Shown here one piece after another: positions 16,757-26,239 of a stretch of DNA of 59,655 nt. The notes under the pieces are model-generated. The model ran no database searches and was not told where the DNA came from. It saw only the letters and a program-made list of their open reading frames with translations. Positions within the stretch are counted from its first letter, which is position 1. The number at the start of each line of letters is the position of its first letter. This DNA is from Bdellovibrionales bacterium (GTDB taxonomy: Bacteria; Bdellovibrionota; Bdellovibrionia; Bdellovibrionales; UBA1609): the NCBI GenBank assembly GCA_015163875.1, contig JAAOIH010000007.1, positions 1-59,655 on the forward strand. Direction: 5' to 3'. The position numbers were made by a program, and so were the translations under genes.

Positions 16757-18001
16757 ATGAAAGACTTAATTAAATCTGATCCACAAATTGCAGAAATTAT
16801 TAATTCAGAACAAAAAAGACAAGAATCAGGATTAGAAATGATAGCTTCTGAAAACTATTGCTCTAAAGCTGTTATGCAAGCTCAAGGTTCTATTTTAACT
16901 AACAAGTATGCAGAAGGTTACCCAAACAAACGATACTATGGTGGTTGTCAGTGGGTTGATAAGTCAGAAAGCATTGCAATTAATCGAGCAAAAAAATTAT
17001 TTAAATCTGAAGCTGCAAATGTTCAAGCTCACTCTGGGTCGCAAGCAAATATGGCAGCCTATCTTGGGTTATTAAACATTGGTGATTCTATTTTAGGAAT
17101 GGACTTGTCTCACGGTGGACATCTTACCCACGGGTCTAAAGTTAATTTTAGCGGAAAACTTTTTAATTTTTCTTCTTATGGTTTAGATAATGACACTCAA
17201 CTTTTAGATTATAATAAAATTGAAGATTTAGCTAAAAAACATAAAGCAAAACTTATTGTTGCAGGCTACAGCGCTTATCCTAGAAACATAGATTTTAAAG
17301 CTTTTGCAGATATTGCTAAGGCTGCTGGAAGTTATTTATTAGTAGACATGGCTCACTTTGCAGGAATTGTTGCTGCAGGTTTACATCAAAATCCAGTTGA
17401 ATATGCAGATGTTGTTACAAGCACAACTCATAAAACTTTAAGAGGCCCAAGAGGTGGTTTAATTTTATGTAAAGAAGAATGGTCTAAAAAAATTAACTCT
17501 GCTATTTTTCCTGGAATACAGGGAGGGCCTTTAGAACATGTTATTGCAGCAAAAGCTGTGGCTTTTAAAGAAGCTTTAAATCCTAACTTTATTAGTTATA
17601 TTAAACAGGTATTAAAAAATGCTAAAGTTTTAGCCGAAGTTTTAAAACAAAGAAATTTACAAATAGTAACTGGAGGAACAGATAATCATCTTATTTTAAT
17701 TGATTTATCTAAACACGCCAGCGGACTAACTGGAAAAGATGCCGAGGAGTTGCTTGGCAAAGCAGATATTACTGTAAACAAAAATACCGTTCCCAATGAA
17801 ACACGAAGCCCATTTATTACAAGTGGTTTACGAATTGGTAGCCCTGCACTTACAACCAGAGGAATGAAAGAATCGGAGATGAAGATAATTGCAAATTTTA
17901 TTGTTGATTTAATAGAAAATAATAAAGATGAAAAAAAAATTAAAGACATACAAATTCAAGTAACAGAACTTTGTCAAAAATTTCCATTGTTTAAGTCTTA
18001 A
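16757..18001 (+). CDS. glyA: Serine hydroxymethyltransferase
   Basis: PLP enzyme converting serine and tetrahydrofolate to glycine and 5,10-methylene-THF. 414 residues, normal length. Seen: the start ([12 protein letters not shown]), [16 protein letters not shown], and the PLP lysine Lys226 in [12 protein letters not shown]. Together with gcvP it would handle one-carbon flow from glycine and serine. Fifteen bases after rpiB, so probably cotranscribed. Confidence 0.97.
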   Translation: MKDLIKSDPQIAEIINSEQKRQESGLEMIASENYCSKAVMQAQGSILTNKYAEGYPNKRYYGGCQWVDKSESIAINRAKKLFKSEAANVQAHSGSQANMAAYLGLLNIGDSILGMDLSHGGHLTHGSKVNFSGKLFNFSSYGLDNDTQLLDYNKIEDLAKKHKAKLIVAGYSAYPRNIDFKAFADIAKAAGSYLLVDMAHFAGIVAAGLHQNPVEYADVVTSTTHKTLRGPRGGLILCKEEWSKKINSAIFPGIQGGPLEHVIAAKAVAFKEALNPNFISYIKQVLKNAKVLAEVLKQRNLQIVTGGTDNHLILIDLSKHASGLTGKDAEELLGKADITVNKNTVPNETRSPFITSGLRIGSPALTTRGMKESEMKIIANFIVDLIENNKDEKKIKDIQIQVTELCQKFPLFKS

Positions 18002-18008
18002 ATATCTG

Positions 18009-18029
18009 TTGTAAAAAAATTTTTTACAA
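18009..18029. terminator. AT-only inverted repeat after glyA
   Basis: The 21-base palindrome TTGTAAAAAAATTTTTTACAA lies between the convergent glyA and M23 genes, with further T-rich sequence following. It may act as a weak bidirectional terminator; the absence of G-C pairs makes this uncertain. Confidence 0.35.
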
Positions 18030-18046
18030 AAATTTTTACAAAAGCA

Positions 18047-18120
18047 CTAAATTATTTTTGTGCTAAGCTTGAATTAAAAACTAAATTATTTTTGTGCTAA
18101 GCTTGAATTAAAAACTAAAT
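18047..18120. repeat. 34-bp tandem duplication at the 3' end of the M23 gene
   Basis: Two perfect 34-base copies (18047-18080 and 18081-18114) and the first six bases of a third. Copy 2 contains the stop and last codons of the M23 peptidase; copy 1 lies beyond the stop, so the last codons are duplicated downstream. Confidence 0.9.
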
Positions 18121-18583
18121 AGTTTATTGGATTTACTGGTTGTTTAAATCTTAATAATTCAAAATGTAAATGTACGCCAGTTGCCTTGCCGCTAGAGCCC
18201 ATTTTTCCAATTAGCTGCCCTGCTGTTATTTTTTGTCCAGTTTTTACATTAAAACTATTTAAATGAGCATATAGGCTAGCCCATTTTTTATTATATTCTA
18301 TTAAAACCACTCTTCCATAACCAGAAAATTTACGACCTGCATAAATAATGCGGCCAGAATGACTTGCCGTAATAGGCGCACCTCTAAATCCTGCAAAATC
18401 AATACCCTCATGTTTTTTATTATTTTTATTTCTATAGAGCTGAGAAATTCTAGATTTAGACAGCCTAGCTACGGGAGATAAAAAATATAATTTATTAAAA
18501 TGTTTTTTTGTAGAAGAAACAGATCTTCTTGATTGAATAGAACAAGATGTTATTAATACTAATAATAAAGTAAAAAAAATCAT
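18086..18583 (-). CDS. M23-family peptidase lipoprotein
   Basis: Predicted envelope zinc metallopeptidase of 165 residues, likely cutting peptidoglycan peptide bridges or activating an amidase. The N-terminus is a lipoprotein signal (LLLVLITSC, lipobox Cys near residue 14). The M23 metal site is complete: HxxxD in HEGIDF and HxH in HLHFE, with the usual GYGRVV and LYAHLNS strands between. No LysM domain. Convergent with glyA; its last codons are part of a 34-bp duplication. Confidence 0.85.
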   Translation of the reverse strand: MIFFTLLLVLITSCSIQSRRSVSSTKKHFNKLYFLSPVARLSKSRISQLYRNKNNKKHEGIDFAGFRGAPITASHSGRIIYAGRKFSGYGRVVLIEYNKKWASLYAHLNSFNVKTGQKITAGQLIGKMGSSGKATGVHLHFELLRFKQPVNPINYLVFNSSLAQK

Positions 18584-18625
18584 AGTATTTAGTGTGTTAA
18601 TTGATTGTATAATTGATTGTATAAT

Positions 18626-19711
18626 TTACTGTGTTTTTTCTTTTCTTTTAAAAAATACTATTAATAATAATCCTATAAAAATAATACTTAAAGTAACTAG
18701 TAATATTTTAGGCACAAGATTTGTTATTTTATTTTTATTAACAGAAGATAACTTTCTAGTATTTTTATTTTTTACAATAGAAGAAACTCCAGTTAAAATT
18801 TTTCCTGAATTTTTTATAGCTAATAAATTTTTAGAAGATGTTTTATACGAGCTAATTACATTAGGATCAATTCTAAATAAAATTTTTAAATCTAAATCTT
18901 TAAAAGTTCCAAGTCTTTTGTATTTGTACTGATTGCAGGGTTTTTGTTTTTTTCCAAATTCATCAAAACACCAGCTTCTGTTTCCAGAAAGATTAGCGGC
19001 AGTGCCGTCTGGCCATTTTGTTTTTTTAATATTTATTCCCCTTCCTGACTTCCAAGTTCTGCAGTCGTAAGGTCCGCCCCAAAGTAACCAACACTTTTTA
19101 TCAGATAACTCGGCCTGTCCTCTTGGTGGCCAGTTTCTATAATATACAGCTCCGTTAGCAATAGAAAATAAAACTTCTTCTAAACAACCATCGCTTTTAC
19201 TACACTCATCAGCTTTATTTTTTCCTTGAGTTAAAATAATTAATATACTTCCGTATTCATCTTGAAAAAACGCTTTCCATGTAAAGCTTCCGTCATCATC
19301 TAGATACACATAATTATATTGTGTATCTTTTTGTTCCTCTCCAGTTTCAAATACATATTCTATATTTTGTTTTCGTCCATCGCTGTTAACTGCAGTATAT
19401 CTAACAGAAAACTCTCCCTGGTAAGTAGCCAATCCATTTGCCCCCTTGTGCCCAGAGTATACTAAATTTAAATGCATCTTTTCATTTTCTATGCCTTGCA
19501 TTCCAGGCGTTCTTAGCCAATCTTTTAAAGCACTTCTGCTTGTTAATGCTAAGTCTTGCGAAAATGTTGCTGCACTTTTTGTTGATGACGATCCTCCGCC
19601 GCCTAGCCCGCCTCCATTGCCATTGCCTGTTCCATCAACTCCAGCCTCTCCACAAGAAACTAAAAAAGATAAAAATAATAATCCAAAAAAATAATATATT
19701 TTTGTAAACAT
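18626..19711 (-). CDS. Putative lipoprotein with C-terminal transmembrane segment
   Basis: Unrecognised protein of 361 residues. Seen: lipoprotein signal (FLSFLVSC, Cys near residue 20), a Gly/Ser-rich linker (about 25-45), a central Trp- and Cys-containing domain (about 50-265, with paired cysteines such as ECSKSDGC and KKCWLLWGGPYDC), then a basic Ser/Lys stretch and a hydrophobic helix near the end (ILLVTLSIIFIGLLLIVFF) followed by KRKEKTQ. A lipid anchor at one end and a membrane helix at the other is unusual. A good AAGGAG precedes the ATG. Function unknown. Confidence 0.65.
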   Translation of the reverse strand: MFTKIYYFFGLLFLSFLVSCGEAGVDGTGNGNGGGLGGGGSSSTKSAATFSQDLALTSRSALKDWLRTPGMQGIENEKMHLNLVYSGHKGANGLATYQGEFSVRYTAVNSDGRKQNIEYVFETGEEQKDTQYNYVYLDDDGSFTWKAFFQDEYGSILIILTQGKNKADECSKSDGCLEEVLFSIANGAVYYRNWPPRGQAELSDKKCWLLWGGPYDCRTWKSGRGINIKKTKWPDGTAANLSGNRSWCFDEFGKKQKPCNQYKYKRLGTFKDLDLKILFRIDPNVISSYKTSSKNLLAIKNSGKILTGVSSIVKNKNTRKLSSVNKNKITNLVPKILLVTLSIIFIGLLLIVFFKRKEKTQ

Positions 19712-19786
19712 AAGAACTCCTTACGCTTACTTTATCGGTAATGTATTTATAAAATTATAGTTTTAATTTATTAAATATAAAATAAA

Positions 19787-21574
19787 TTAAATTTTAATAC
19801 CTAAGTCTTGTAATTGTTTATTAGCTACAACACCTGGGCTGTCTGACATAAGTTCAGTTGCCTGAGCAGTTTTTGGAAAAGCAACTACATCACGAATCGA
19901 GCTAGTTCCTGCTAAAATCATAACCAATCTTTCTACGCCAAAAGCTATTCCTGCATGTGGAGGTGTGCCGTAATTTAAAGCTTCAACAAAAAAACCAAAT
20001 CTATCTGTAATTTCTTTATCGCTAAATCCAAGGTTTGAAAAAATAGCTTTTTGAACTTCTGATTGATGAATTCTAACACTTCCACTAGCTAATTCATAGC
20101 CATTGCAAACAACATCATAGGATCTAGATAAAATATTTTTATAATCAAACTTTCCAGAAAGCAAATTTGGAATATCTTCTATACATGGTGCTGTAAATGG
20201 GTGATGGCAAGAAACTAGCTTTCCATCTTGTTTAGAGTTTTCAAATAACGGAAAATCTTTAATCCATACAAATTTATCTACACTGGTATCAATAGCTTTT
20301 TCTTTTTCTGCCAAATGCAGTCGCAAATCAGAAAGTACTGCACATGCTTTGTTAAAAGCTTCGGCTACAATTAAAACTAAACCGTCTTTTGTTCCTCCAG
20401 CTTGCAAAAAAATATTTTGCAATTTATCTTCTGTAAAAAACTTTGCCATTGGTGAGCTTAGTTTTCCAGAGTCTGATTTAATCCATATTAATCCACCGCC
20501 GCCTAATGCTTTTACCCTGTCTGTTAGTTTATCTAAAAAACTACGACCGCTTTTTCCAAGTAAAGGAACTGCTAAGGCTTTTACAACTCCGTTTTTTTCT
20601 AAAATAGAACTAAAAACTTTAAACTCACTGCCTTTAACATTGTTTGATAAATCTTTTATCTCCCATGGAATTCTTAAATCTGGTTTATCACAGCCAAATC
20701 GATTCATTGCATCTAAGTAAGACATAGATATAAAATCAATACTGTTTACATTTTTAATTTTTTTCCAAATAGTTTCTAGCAATTTATGTGATAAATTATA
20801 AATATCTTTTTCGTCAACAAAGCTCATCTCTATATCAATTTGACTAAATTCTGGTTGTCTGTCTGCTCTTAAGTCTTCGTCTCTAAAACATCTGGCTATT
20901 TGAAAATATTTATCAAAATTTCCAATCATTAGTAATTGTTTTAATGTTTGTGGGCTTTGTGGCAAAGCATAAAACTTTCCATTATGCACGCGCGATGGAA
21001 CTAAATAATCACGAGCCCCCTCTGGGGTACTTTTATATAAAATAGGAGTTTCAATTTCTAAAAAATCTTTTTCTGATAAATGGTTGCGAGTAATATGAGT
21101 AAGCTTGTGTCTTAGTTCTAAAAAATTTTGCAACTTAGAAGATCTTAAGTCTAAGTATCTATATTCAAGTCTTAAAGCTTCGCCAACACTGTCGTCTTCG
21201 TAATCAAATGCTAATGTTTTAGATTCTGATAATATATGCAAGTCTTCACAAACTAGCTCTAGATTTCCGTTAACTTTTTTAGTGTTAATAGTTTCTTTTT
21301 CTCTATTTACCAGTTTTCCAGTAACTGCTAAAACAAATTCTTTTCGTATATTTTTTACCAATTTATGTTTTTGTTTAGATAAGTCACAAACTACCTGTAT
21401 TTTTCCTGTTCTGTCGCGAAGCTCAATAAATACAACTGTTCCTAAATCTCGTCTGACATTAACCCATCCCATAAGTGTAATTGATTGGTTTAAAAAAGAG
21501 TCTTTAATGCCCCCAATTAAACAACTACGCTTTAAATTAATATTTTTTTGATTTTCTTGTGAAAAAAATTGCAT
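19787..21574 (-). CDS. aspS: Aspartyl-tRNA synthetase
   Basis: Class II synthetase charging tRNA-Asp, 595 residues, the bacterial type with an inserted GAD domain (about 290-420). Seen: N-terminal OB-fold (GWVNVRRDLGTVVFIELRDR), motif 2 region (FRDEDLRADRQPEF) and motif 3 (GIAFGVERLVMILAG). AAAGGG precedes the ATG. Discriminating versus non-discriminating specificity cannot be judged; no gatCAB is nearby. Confidence 0.96.
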   Translation of the reverse strand: MQFFSQENQKNINLKRSCLIGGIKDSFLNQSITLMGWVNVRRDLGTVVFIELRDRTGKIQVVCDLSKQKHKLVKNIRKEFVLAVTGKLVNREKETINTKKVNGNLELVCEDLHILSESKTLAFDYEDDSVGEALRLEYRYLDLRSSKLQNFLELRHKLTHITRNHLSEKDFLEIETPILYKSTPEGARDYLVPSRVHNGKFYALPQSPQTLKQLLMIGNFDKYFQIARCFRDEDLRADRQPEFSQIDIEMSFVDEKDIYNLSHKLLETIWKKIKNVNSIDFISMSYLDAMNRFGCDKPDLRIPWEIKDLSNNVKGSEFKVFSSILEKNGVVKALAVPLLGKSGRSFLDKLTDRVKALGGGGLIWIKSDSGKLSSPMAKFFTEDKLQNIFLQAGGTKDGLVLIVAEAFNKACAVLSDLRLHLAEKEKAIDTSVDKFVWIKDFPLFENSKQDGKLVSCHHPFTAPCIEDIPNLLSGKFDYKNILSRSYDVVCNGYELASGSVRIHQSEVQKAIFSNLGFSDKEITDRFGFFVEALNYGTPPHAGIAFGVERLVMILAGTSSIRDVVAFPKTAQATELMSDSPGVVANKQLQDLGIKI

Positions 21575-21731
21575 ACAACCCTTTAATTTACAATATTATG
21601 CTATCACCAATATTTACTTTAATCTAGCCTTGATATTATAAAAAATCCTTATTATATTTAATACAGAAATAAAAACCACATAAATAAAATATCTGTACCT
21701 AAAAACATCAATTTACATACCAAGAGATATT

Positions 21732-22046
21732 ATGCCAAAAGTGTCATTAAAAATAGAATCAAAAAATAACCAATCCAAAACTTTTTTGTGGATTGAAAAA
21801 AAACTTTCTACAATTAAAGATATAGAAAAAAATATTGGGGCATTTACCACTAATTCTAACCCAAAAAAACATAGTATTTCGCTAAATGGTGAAAAAATCA
21901 AAGTTGATCTTAAGGTAAAAAAAACATCAAACACATGTTTGGTTTGTGTTGATGTAGACCTCCCGTTTAAGCTGGCTCTTTTAAAAAATGTTATAAAAAA
22001 TAAATTAGAATCAAAAATATCTGATTTATTAAAAAAAATAAAATAG
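21732..22046 (+). CDS. Small PHA-granule-associated-like protein
   Basis: A 104-residue basic protein. The layout, an N-terminal strand region, a central ISLNGEKIKVDLKV segment, and a C-terminal amphipathic helix (LPFKLALLKNVIKNKLESKI), is like the short polyhydroxyalkanoic acid system family. Similarity is by pattern only. It ends 16 bases before rpoH on the same strand and may share its transcript. No PHA synthase is in the window. Confidence 0.4.
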   Translation: MPKVSLKIESKNNQSKTFLWIEKKLSTIKDIEKNIGAFTTNSNPKKHSISLNGEKIKVDLKVKKTSNTCLVCVDVDLPFKLALLKNVIKNKLESKISDLLKKIK

Positions 22047-22062
22047 CTATTTATAAAACCCT

Positions 22063-22938
22063 ATGGGAAAACTTAAAAAAAATTTAACTCACATAAGCAC
22101 CCCCTCACAATCTCAATCAAGTGAGCACTCAACTCTTATTCAATACATGAATGAGATTAGCAAATATCCAGTTTTAAGTCGCGAGCAAGAAAAAGAAATT
22201 TCTACTAAATTTTACAAAACTAAAGATCCTAAATATGCTCATATTTTAGTACAATCTAATTTAAGATTTGTAATTAAAGTTGCATCTGAATATGCAAAAT
22301 TTGGAAATCGTCTTTTAGAATTAATTCAAGAAGGTAATGTTGGATTAATGACTGCTGTTCAAGAATTTAATCCATACAAAAATACACGACTTATTACATA
22401 TGCAGTGTGGTGGATTAAAGGTTATATTTTGGAATATTTAATGAAGCAGCATTCAATGGTTAAAATTGGAACAACAAATCAACAAAAAAAAGTTTTTTAT
22501 GCCTTACAAAAAGAATTAAAAAAATTAGGAAGCTTGCAAACCCCCTACCCTCAACTTGCTCAATCTTTAAATGTTACAGAAAAAGAAGTGTTAACAATGC
22601 AACACAGATTAACATCTAAAGATATTAGTTTAGATGTACCAAGTCATCAAGGCGATTCTGGTGAAACTTTACAAAGCATGAAGGCTGTAACATACGAAAC
22701 CCCAGAAAGTTTGTTAGAAAAAAAAGAAAATGTAGAAAAATTAAAACATCAATTACAAAAATTAAAACATCAGCTTAGTCCAAAAGAATTATATATATTA
22801 AAAAATAGAATTTTGTCTGCATCTCCAAATACATTAAAAGAAATTGGAGATCATTACGGAACAAGCAAAGAGGCAGTAAGACAAACAGAATCTAAATTGC
22901 TAAGCAAAATTAAAGAGTCCTTGGTTAATTTTAAATAA
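22063..22938 (+). CDS. rpoH: RNA polymerase sigma factor RpoH-type (sigma-32)
   Basis: Alternative sigma factor of 291 residues, probably for heat shock. Region 1.2 (YMNEISKYPVLSREQE), region 2 (LVQSNLRFVIKVA, LIQEGNVGLMTAV, RLITYAVWWIKGYI) and region 4 (LSPKELYIL, TLKEIGDHYGTSKEAVRQTESKLL) are all visible. The order and wording around region 2.4 (IGTTNQQKKVFYAL) match RpoH rather than RpoD. It ends one base from the fliA stop on the opposite strand. Confidence 0.88.
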   Translation: MGKLKKNLTHISTPSQSQSSEHSTLIQYMNEISKYPVLSREQEKEISTKFYKTKDPKYAHILVQSNLRFVIKVASEYAKFGNRLLELIQEGNVGLMTAVQEFNPYKNTRLITYAVWWIKGYILEYLMKQHSMVKIGTTNQQKKVFYALQKELKKLGSLQTPYPQLAQSLNVTEKEVLTMQHRLTSKDISLDVPSHQGDSGETLQSMKAVTYETPESLLEKKENVEKLKHQLQKLKHQLSPKELYILKNRILSASPNTLKEIGDHYGTSKEAVRQTESKLLSKIKESLVNFK

Positions 22939-22939
22939 T

Positions 22940-23743
22940 CTAGGCCGCAATGGATGTTTTTTCAAAGTATCTGTAGAGTTTTGCCTTTAACTTTAACAAT
23001 GCTTGTGCATGTAATTGCGAAATTCTACTTTCGGTAAGTTCTAATATTTTTCCTATTTCTTTTAAGTTTAAAGACTTGTAATAATACATAGATAAAATTT
23101 GTTTTTGTCTTCCTGATAGCTCGCTAATTGCTTCTGCTATTTTAGCTTGTATTTTTTTTAAATTATAATCTTTATCTGGTCCGCCAAGGCCTGCCTCTTC
23201 TACTAATTTTACAATTGATTTATAATCAGCCGTGTTAAAAGAAATCATATTATCAAAAGATAGCACTCTTGCAGGTTTAACAGTATTTACTAATTGATAA
23301 AATTCATTTTTGCTAATTCCCATTTCTGTGGAAACTTCTTCATCTGTTGGAGCTCTTTTTAATTTTTTTTCTAAAGAGTTTACGGCTTTGTTTAATAATT
23401 TAGCTTTGTCCCTAATTGATCGTGGCACCCAGTCTTGAACTCTTAGTTCGTCTAAAATAGCTCCTCTAATTCTAAATTCTGCATAAGTTTTAAATTTATT
23501 ATCTTTTGTTATGTCGTATTTACTAACGGCATCAATTAGGCCAACAACTCCTGTTGCAATTAAGTCTTGTAAATCAATGTATGCTGGTAATCTAAAATGA
23601 ATTTTTTTTGCAACAAAATTTACTAATGGCAAAAATTCTTCTACAATTTGTTTATTTTGATCGCCGGACATTTCGCATCCAGTTTTTTGTATTTCTAAAA
23701 AAATATTTATTGCGTTACTAGACATCTTTTTTTTACTTAACAT
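22940..23743 (-). CDS. fliA: Flagellar sigma factor FliA (sigma-28)
   Basis: Alternative sigma factor of 267 residues for late flagellar genes. Region 2 (LVNFVAKKIHFRLPAYIDLQDLIATGVVGLIDA), FKTYAEFRIRGAILDELR, DWVPRSIRDKAK, region 3 and region 4 (LSGRQKQILSMYYYKSLNLKEIGKILELTESRISQLHAQAL) are classical FliA. AAGGGGG precedes the ATG. A FliL-like gene lies upstream on the same strand; no other flagellar gene is in the window. Confidence 0.9.
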   Translation of the reverse strand: MLSKKKMSSNAINIFLEIQKTGCEMSGDQNKQIVEEFLPLVNFVAKKIHFRLPAYIDLQDLIATGVVGLIDAVSKYDITKDNKFKTYAEFRIRGAILDELRVQDWVPRSIRDKAKLLNKAVNSLEKKLKRAPTDEEVSTEMGISKNEFYQLVNTVKPARVLSFDNMISFNTADYKSIVKLVEEAGLGGPDKDYNLKKIQAKIAEAISELSGRQKQILSMYYYKSLNLKEIGKILELTESRISQLHAQALLKLKAKLYRYFEKTSIAA

Positions 23744-23782
23744 TCTAAAAGCCCCCTTGCTGTTGTTTACTTTTTTATTTTT

Positions 23783-24190
23783 TTATAAATTAACAATCTT
23801 AATTTTTACAGATTTTATATGTCCATTATTTACAAAGATGTTTAAATCTTTTAAATAATTTTTTTCTAAAATAGTTTTTTGCTTTAAATCTTTAAATGAA
23901 AAGTTGTAAAGCATATTTGCCATAAGCTCTTTAAAAAAATTTTTTTGTAAAGACACCTCTGATTTAGCTTGTTTTGAGCTTAAAAAAAGTGATACAGAAA
24001 TTTTATAAGTTTTCATTTTTCCTAAACGCATTAAGTTTAAAGACAAAATACCAATGTCTAAACTTAAAGTTGATTTAGATTGATAACTTAATAATTGTTT
24101 TTTAGATTTAGCCAATATTGGCAAAGTAGTTATGGCAGATATAGTAAGGTATAAAAAACTAATCTGTAAAAAAAATATAACAAACTGCAT
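23783..24190 (-). CDS. FliL-like membrane protein
   Basis: About 135 residues from the ATG at 24190 (the frame continues to a TTG at 24229). One N-terminal membrane helix (FVIFFLQISFLYLTI) is followed by a soluble domain resembling FliL: a strand (YKISVSLFLSS), a helix (FFKELMANMLYNF), an LKDLN segment and a last strand ending IKIVNL. FliL sits around the flagellar stator. The match is by pattern only, supported by the adjacent downstream fliA. Confidence 0.4.
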   Translation of the reverse strand: MQFVIFFLQISFLYLTISAITTLPILAKSKKQLLSYQSKSTLSLDIGILSLNLMRLGKMKTYKISVSLFLSSKQAKSEVSLQKNFFKELMANMLYNFSFKDLKQKTILEKNYLKDLNIFVNNGHIKSVKIKIVNL

Positions 24191-24346
24191 TGCCTTTATG
24201 TAAAGCAAATTGCGTACCAAATAATACAATACTAAAGATGTGTGTAATCTCTGGTCTTAAGTTTTAAAAACAAAGACCTAAGTAAAGTAATAAAAAAAAT
24301 ATAGTCATTTTTTTATATATTACATACTAAAAGCCTAGAGTTTTTT

Positions 24347-24375
24347 TTGACAGAACCTTAGATAAGTAATTTAAT
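24347..24375 (+). promoter_or_regulatory. Strong sigma-70-type promoter
   Basis: TTGACA (24347-24352), a 17-base spacer and TTTAAT (24370-24375), just upstream of the 24393 small membrane protein gene. The predicted transcription start near 24382 would leave only about 10 bases before the ATG. Confidence 0.55.
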
Positions 24376-24392
24376 ATAACAAAGGATACTTT

Positions 24393-24608
24393 ATGAAAAA
24401 TATAAACACTAAAATAAAATTATTAAATAAATTTATTTTGTTTTCTAGCAGTTTAATAGTAATTTTTTTATTTGGAGTTTTTATAGGTTCAAAAATAAAA
24501 CATTTTCAATTACCTAAAAGTGAAACAAGCATTAACGCAAGCTCTGAAGAAAAAATAAAAGTTGATATTCCCTATACTGTAATTAAAGAAAAAAAAGTTA
24601 CTAAGTAA
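24393..24608 (+). CDS. Small single-pass membrane protein, unknown
   Basis: 71 residues: a basic N-terminus, one membrane helix (FILFSSSLIVIFLFGVFIGS), then a charged tail ending VIKEKKVTK. It is supported as real by a strong promoter, an AAAGGA site and a terminator hairpin beginning at its stop codon. Function not recognised. Confidence 0.6.
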   Translation: MKNINTKIKLLNKFILFSSSLIVIFLFGVFIGSKIKHFQLPKSETSINASSEEKIKVDIPYTVIKEKKVTK

Positions 24609-24634
24609 TTTTAAAAACTACTTAGCTTTTTTTC
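24601..24634. terminator. Bidirectional terminator between small ORF and rplQ
   Basis: CTAAGTA and TACTTAG form a stem with further A-T pairs inside; T-runs follow on both strands (CTTTTTTT on plus; AACTTTTTT on minus). It ends the plus-strand small ORF and the minus-strand ribosomal operon. Confidence 0.65.
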
Positions 24635-25112
24635 TGTTTATAATTCTAGATTTCTCTTGTGTTTTGCGAATATTTTTACGCTTTTTAGAATTTCGCTTAG
24701 CTATTTCTTTAGTGCTTGGACTAGCAACTAATGCCTCGCCTTTTTTAGAATAATCGTAATCTACAAATTCAATAAATGCCATTTCTGAATTATCACCAGG
24801 TCTGTTTTCTAATTTAATAATACGAGTATATCCACCAGGTCTGTCTTTAAGCCTAGGTGAAATAATATCTACAATTTTAGAAACCATTGGGGCATTATTT
24901 GTGTATTTTTTTAATAAAATTCTTCTGGCGTGTAAAGTAGCAGACTTGCCAATAGTTATTGCTCTTTCAACATGTCTTCTTAGTTCTTTAGCTTTTGATA
25001 AAGTTGTGCGAATACGCTCTCTTTCTACCAAAGAAGTTACTAAGCCTTTTACTAAAGCTTTTCTAGGCCCTGTTTTTCTTCCAAAAGTATTCTTTACTAC
25101 GCGATGTCTCAT
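24618..25112 (-). CDS. rplQ: 50S ribosomal protein L17
   Basis: 164 residues. The conserved N-terminus (MRHR, GRKTGPRKALVKGLVTSL) is present. The C-terminus is about 40 residues longer than the E. coli protein and basic (KRNSKKRKNIRK). Last gene of the ribosomal super-operon, directly after rpoA. Confidence 0.96.
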   Translation of the reverse strand: MRHRVVKNTFGRKTGPRKALVKGLVTSLVERERIRTTLSKAKELRRHVERAITIGKSATLHARRILLKKYTNNAPMVSKIVDIISPRLKDRPGGYTRIIKLENRPGDNSEMAFIEFVDYDYSKKGEALVASPSTKEIAKRNSKKRKNIRKTQEKSRIINRKKAK

Positions 25113-25142
25113 TAAAGCTTCCTCTTCTTTTTTATATATTTA

Positions 25143-26141
25143 CTAAGCTGGTTTTTCCCAATCTTTTGGAGGCCACTCAACTTTCATTCCTAAATGTAAA
25201 CCCATGTTAACTAAAGTATCTTTGATTTCATTTAATGATTTTTTACCAAAATTTTTAGTTCTTAACATATCACCCTCTGTTCTAGAAACTAGGTCCCCGA
25301 TGTATTGAATATTTGCATTTTTTAAACAATTTGCACTTCTAACAGATAGTTCTAAATCTTCTACAGGTCTGTAAAAATTTTCGTCTGTTTCTTCTTTAGA
25401 CTCTATCACAGCAACGGCTGGTTCTATTTTTTCGTCAAAAGTAATAAATGGTTGTAAGTATTCTTTTAAAATTTTAGCGCTTAAAGAAACTGCTTCTTGA
25501 GGCTCTAAAGATCCGTCTGTCCATACTTCTAATACTAAAGAATCATAATCTGTTTTTTTACCAACCCTTGCATTAAAAACATTATAGTTAGTTTTTCTAA
25601 CTGGGCTGTGTAAAGAGTCTACTGCTATAAAACCTGTTTCTAATTGTTTTTTATTTTCAGATACTTCGATATAAGATCTTCCAAAATTAACCATAATTTC
25701 TGCATCAAATTTAGCGCCTTCGCTTAAAGTTGCTATAATCATTTCTGGATTTAAAACTTCTATATCTGCATTAATTTCTATATCGCCAGCTGTTACAACT
25801 CCTGGTCCTTCTTTTTTAATTCGTAATCTTTGAGTTTTATCTGTGTATTGTTTAAAACGAACTTCTTGTAAATTTAAAGTAATGTTTAAAACATCTTCTA
25901 AAACACCAGGTATAGTTGTAAATTCGTGTAAAATATCTTCAAATTTTACAGCAGTTACTGCAGCTCCCATCATTGAGCTTAATAAAACTCTTCTTAAAGA
26001 GTTTCCTAAAGTAACACCGTATCCTTTTTCTAAAGGACTTATTACAAATTTACCGTAATTAGATGTTAAAGTTTTTTTATCAGCTACAAAGCCTTGAGGT
26101 TTTTTTAAATCTTTCCAAAAATGATAATAATGACCTTGCAT
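25143..26141 (-). CDS. rpoA: RNA polymerase alpha subunit
   Basis: Scaffold subunit of RNA polymerase, 332 residues. The N-terminal assembly domain ([27 protein letters not shown]) and the C-terminal domain ([31 protein letters not shown]) are both intact. rpsD, normally just upstream between rpsK and rpoA, is absent; the 98-base gap holds only AT-rich sequence. Confidence 0.97.
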   Translation of the reverse strand: MQGHYYHFWKDLKKPQGFVADKKTLTSNYGKFVISPLEKGYGVTLGNSLRRVLLSSMMGAAVTAVKFEDILHEFTTIPGVLEDVLNITLNLQEVRFKQYTDKTQRLRIKKEGPGVVTAGDIEINADIEVLNPEMIIATLSEGAKFDAEIMVNFGRSYIEVSENKKQLETGFIAVDSLHSPVRKTNYNVFNARVGKKTDYDSLVLEVWTDGSLEPQEAVSLSAKILKEYLQPFITFDEKIEPAVAVIESKEETDENFYRPVEDLELSVRSANCLKNANIQYIGDLVSRTEGDMLRTKNFGKKSLNEIKDTLVNMGLHLGMKVEWPPKDWEKPA

Positions 26142-26239
26142 AATACTGTCTCCTTGTAACTTTTTTATTTTTTCTTTTTCAATTTTTTTATTGCTAAGTT
26201 TTTTAATTCCGTTATTACTAAATTTTTTTTAATATTAAA

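Noticed and set aside
19438-19707. Plus-strand ORFs opposite the lipoprotein at 18626
   Set aside because: They read the Gly-rich linker in reverse, giving Pro/Leu runs; the minus-strand frame has a signal peptide and AAGGAG site.
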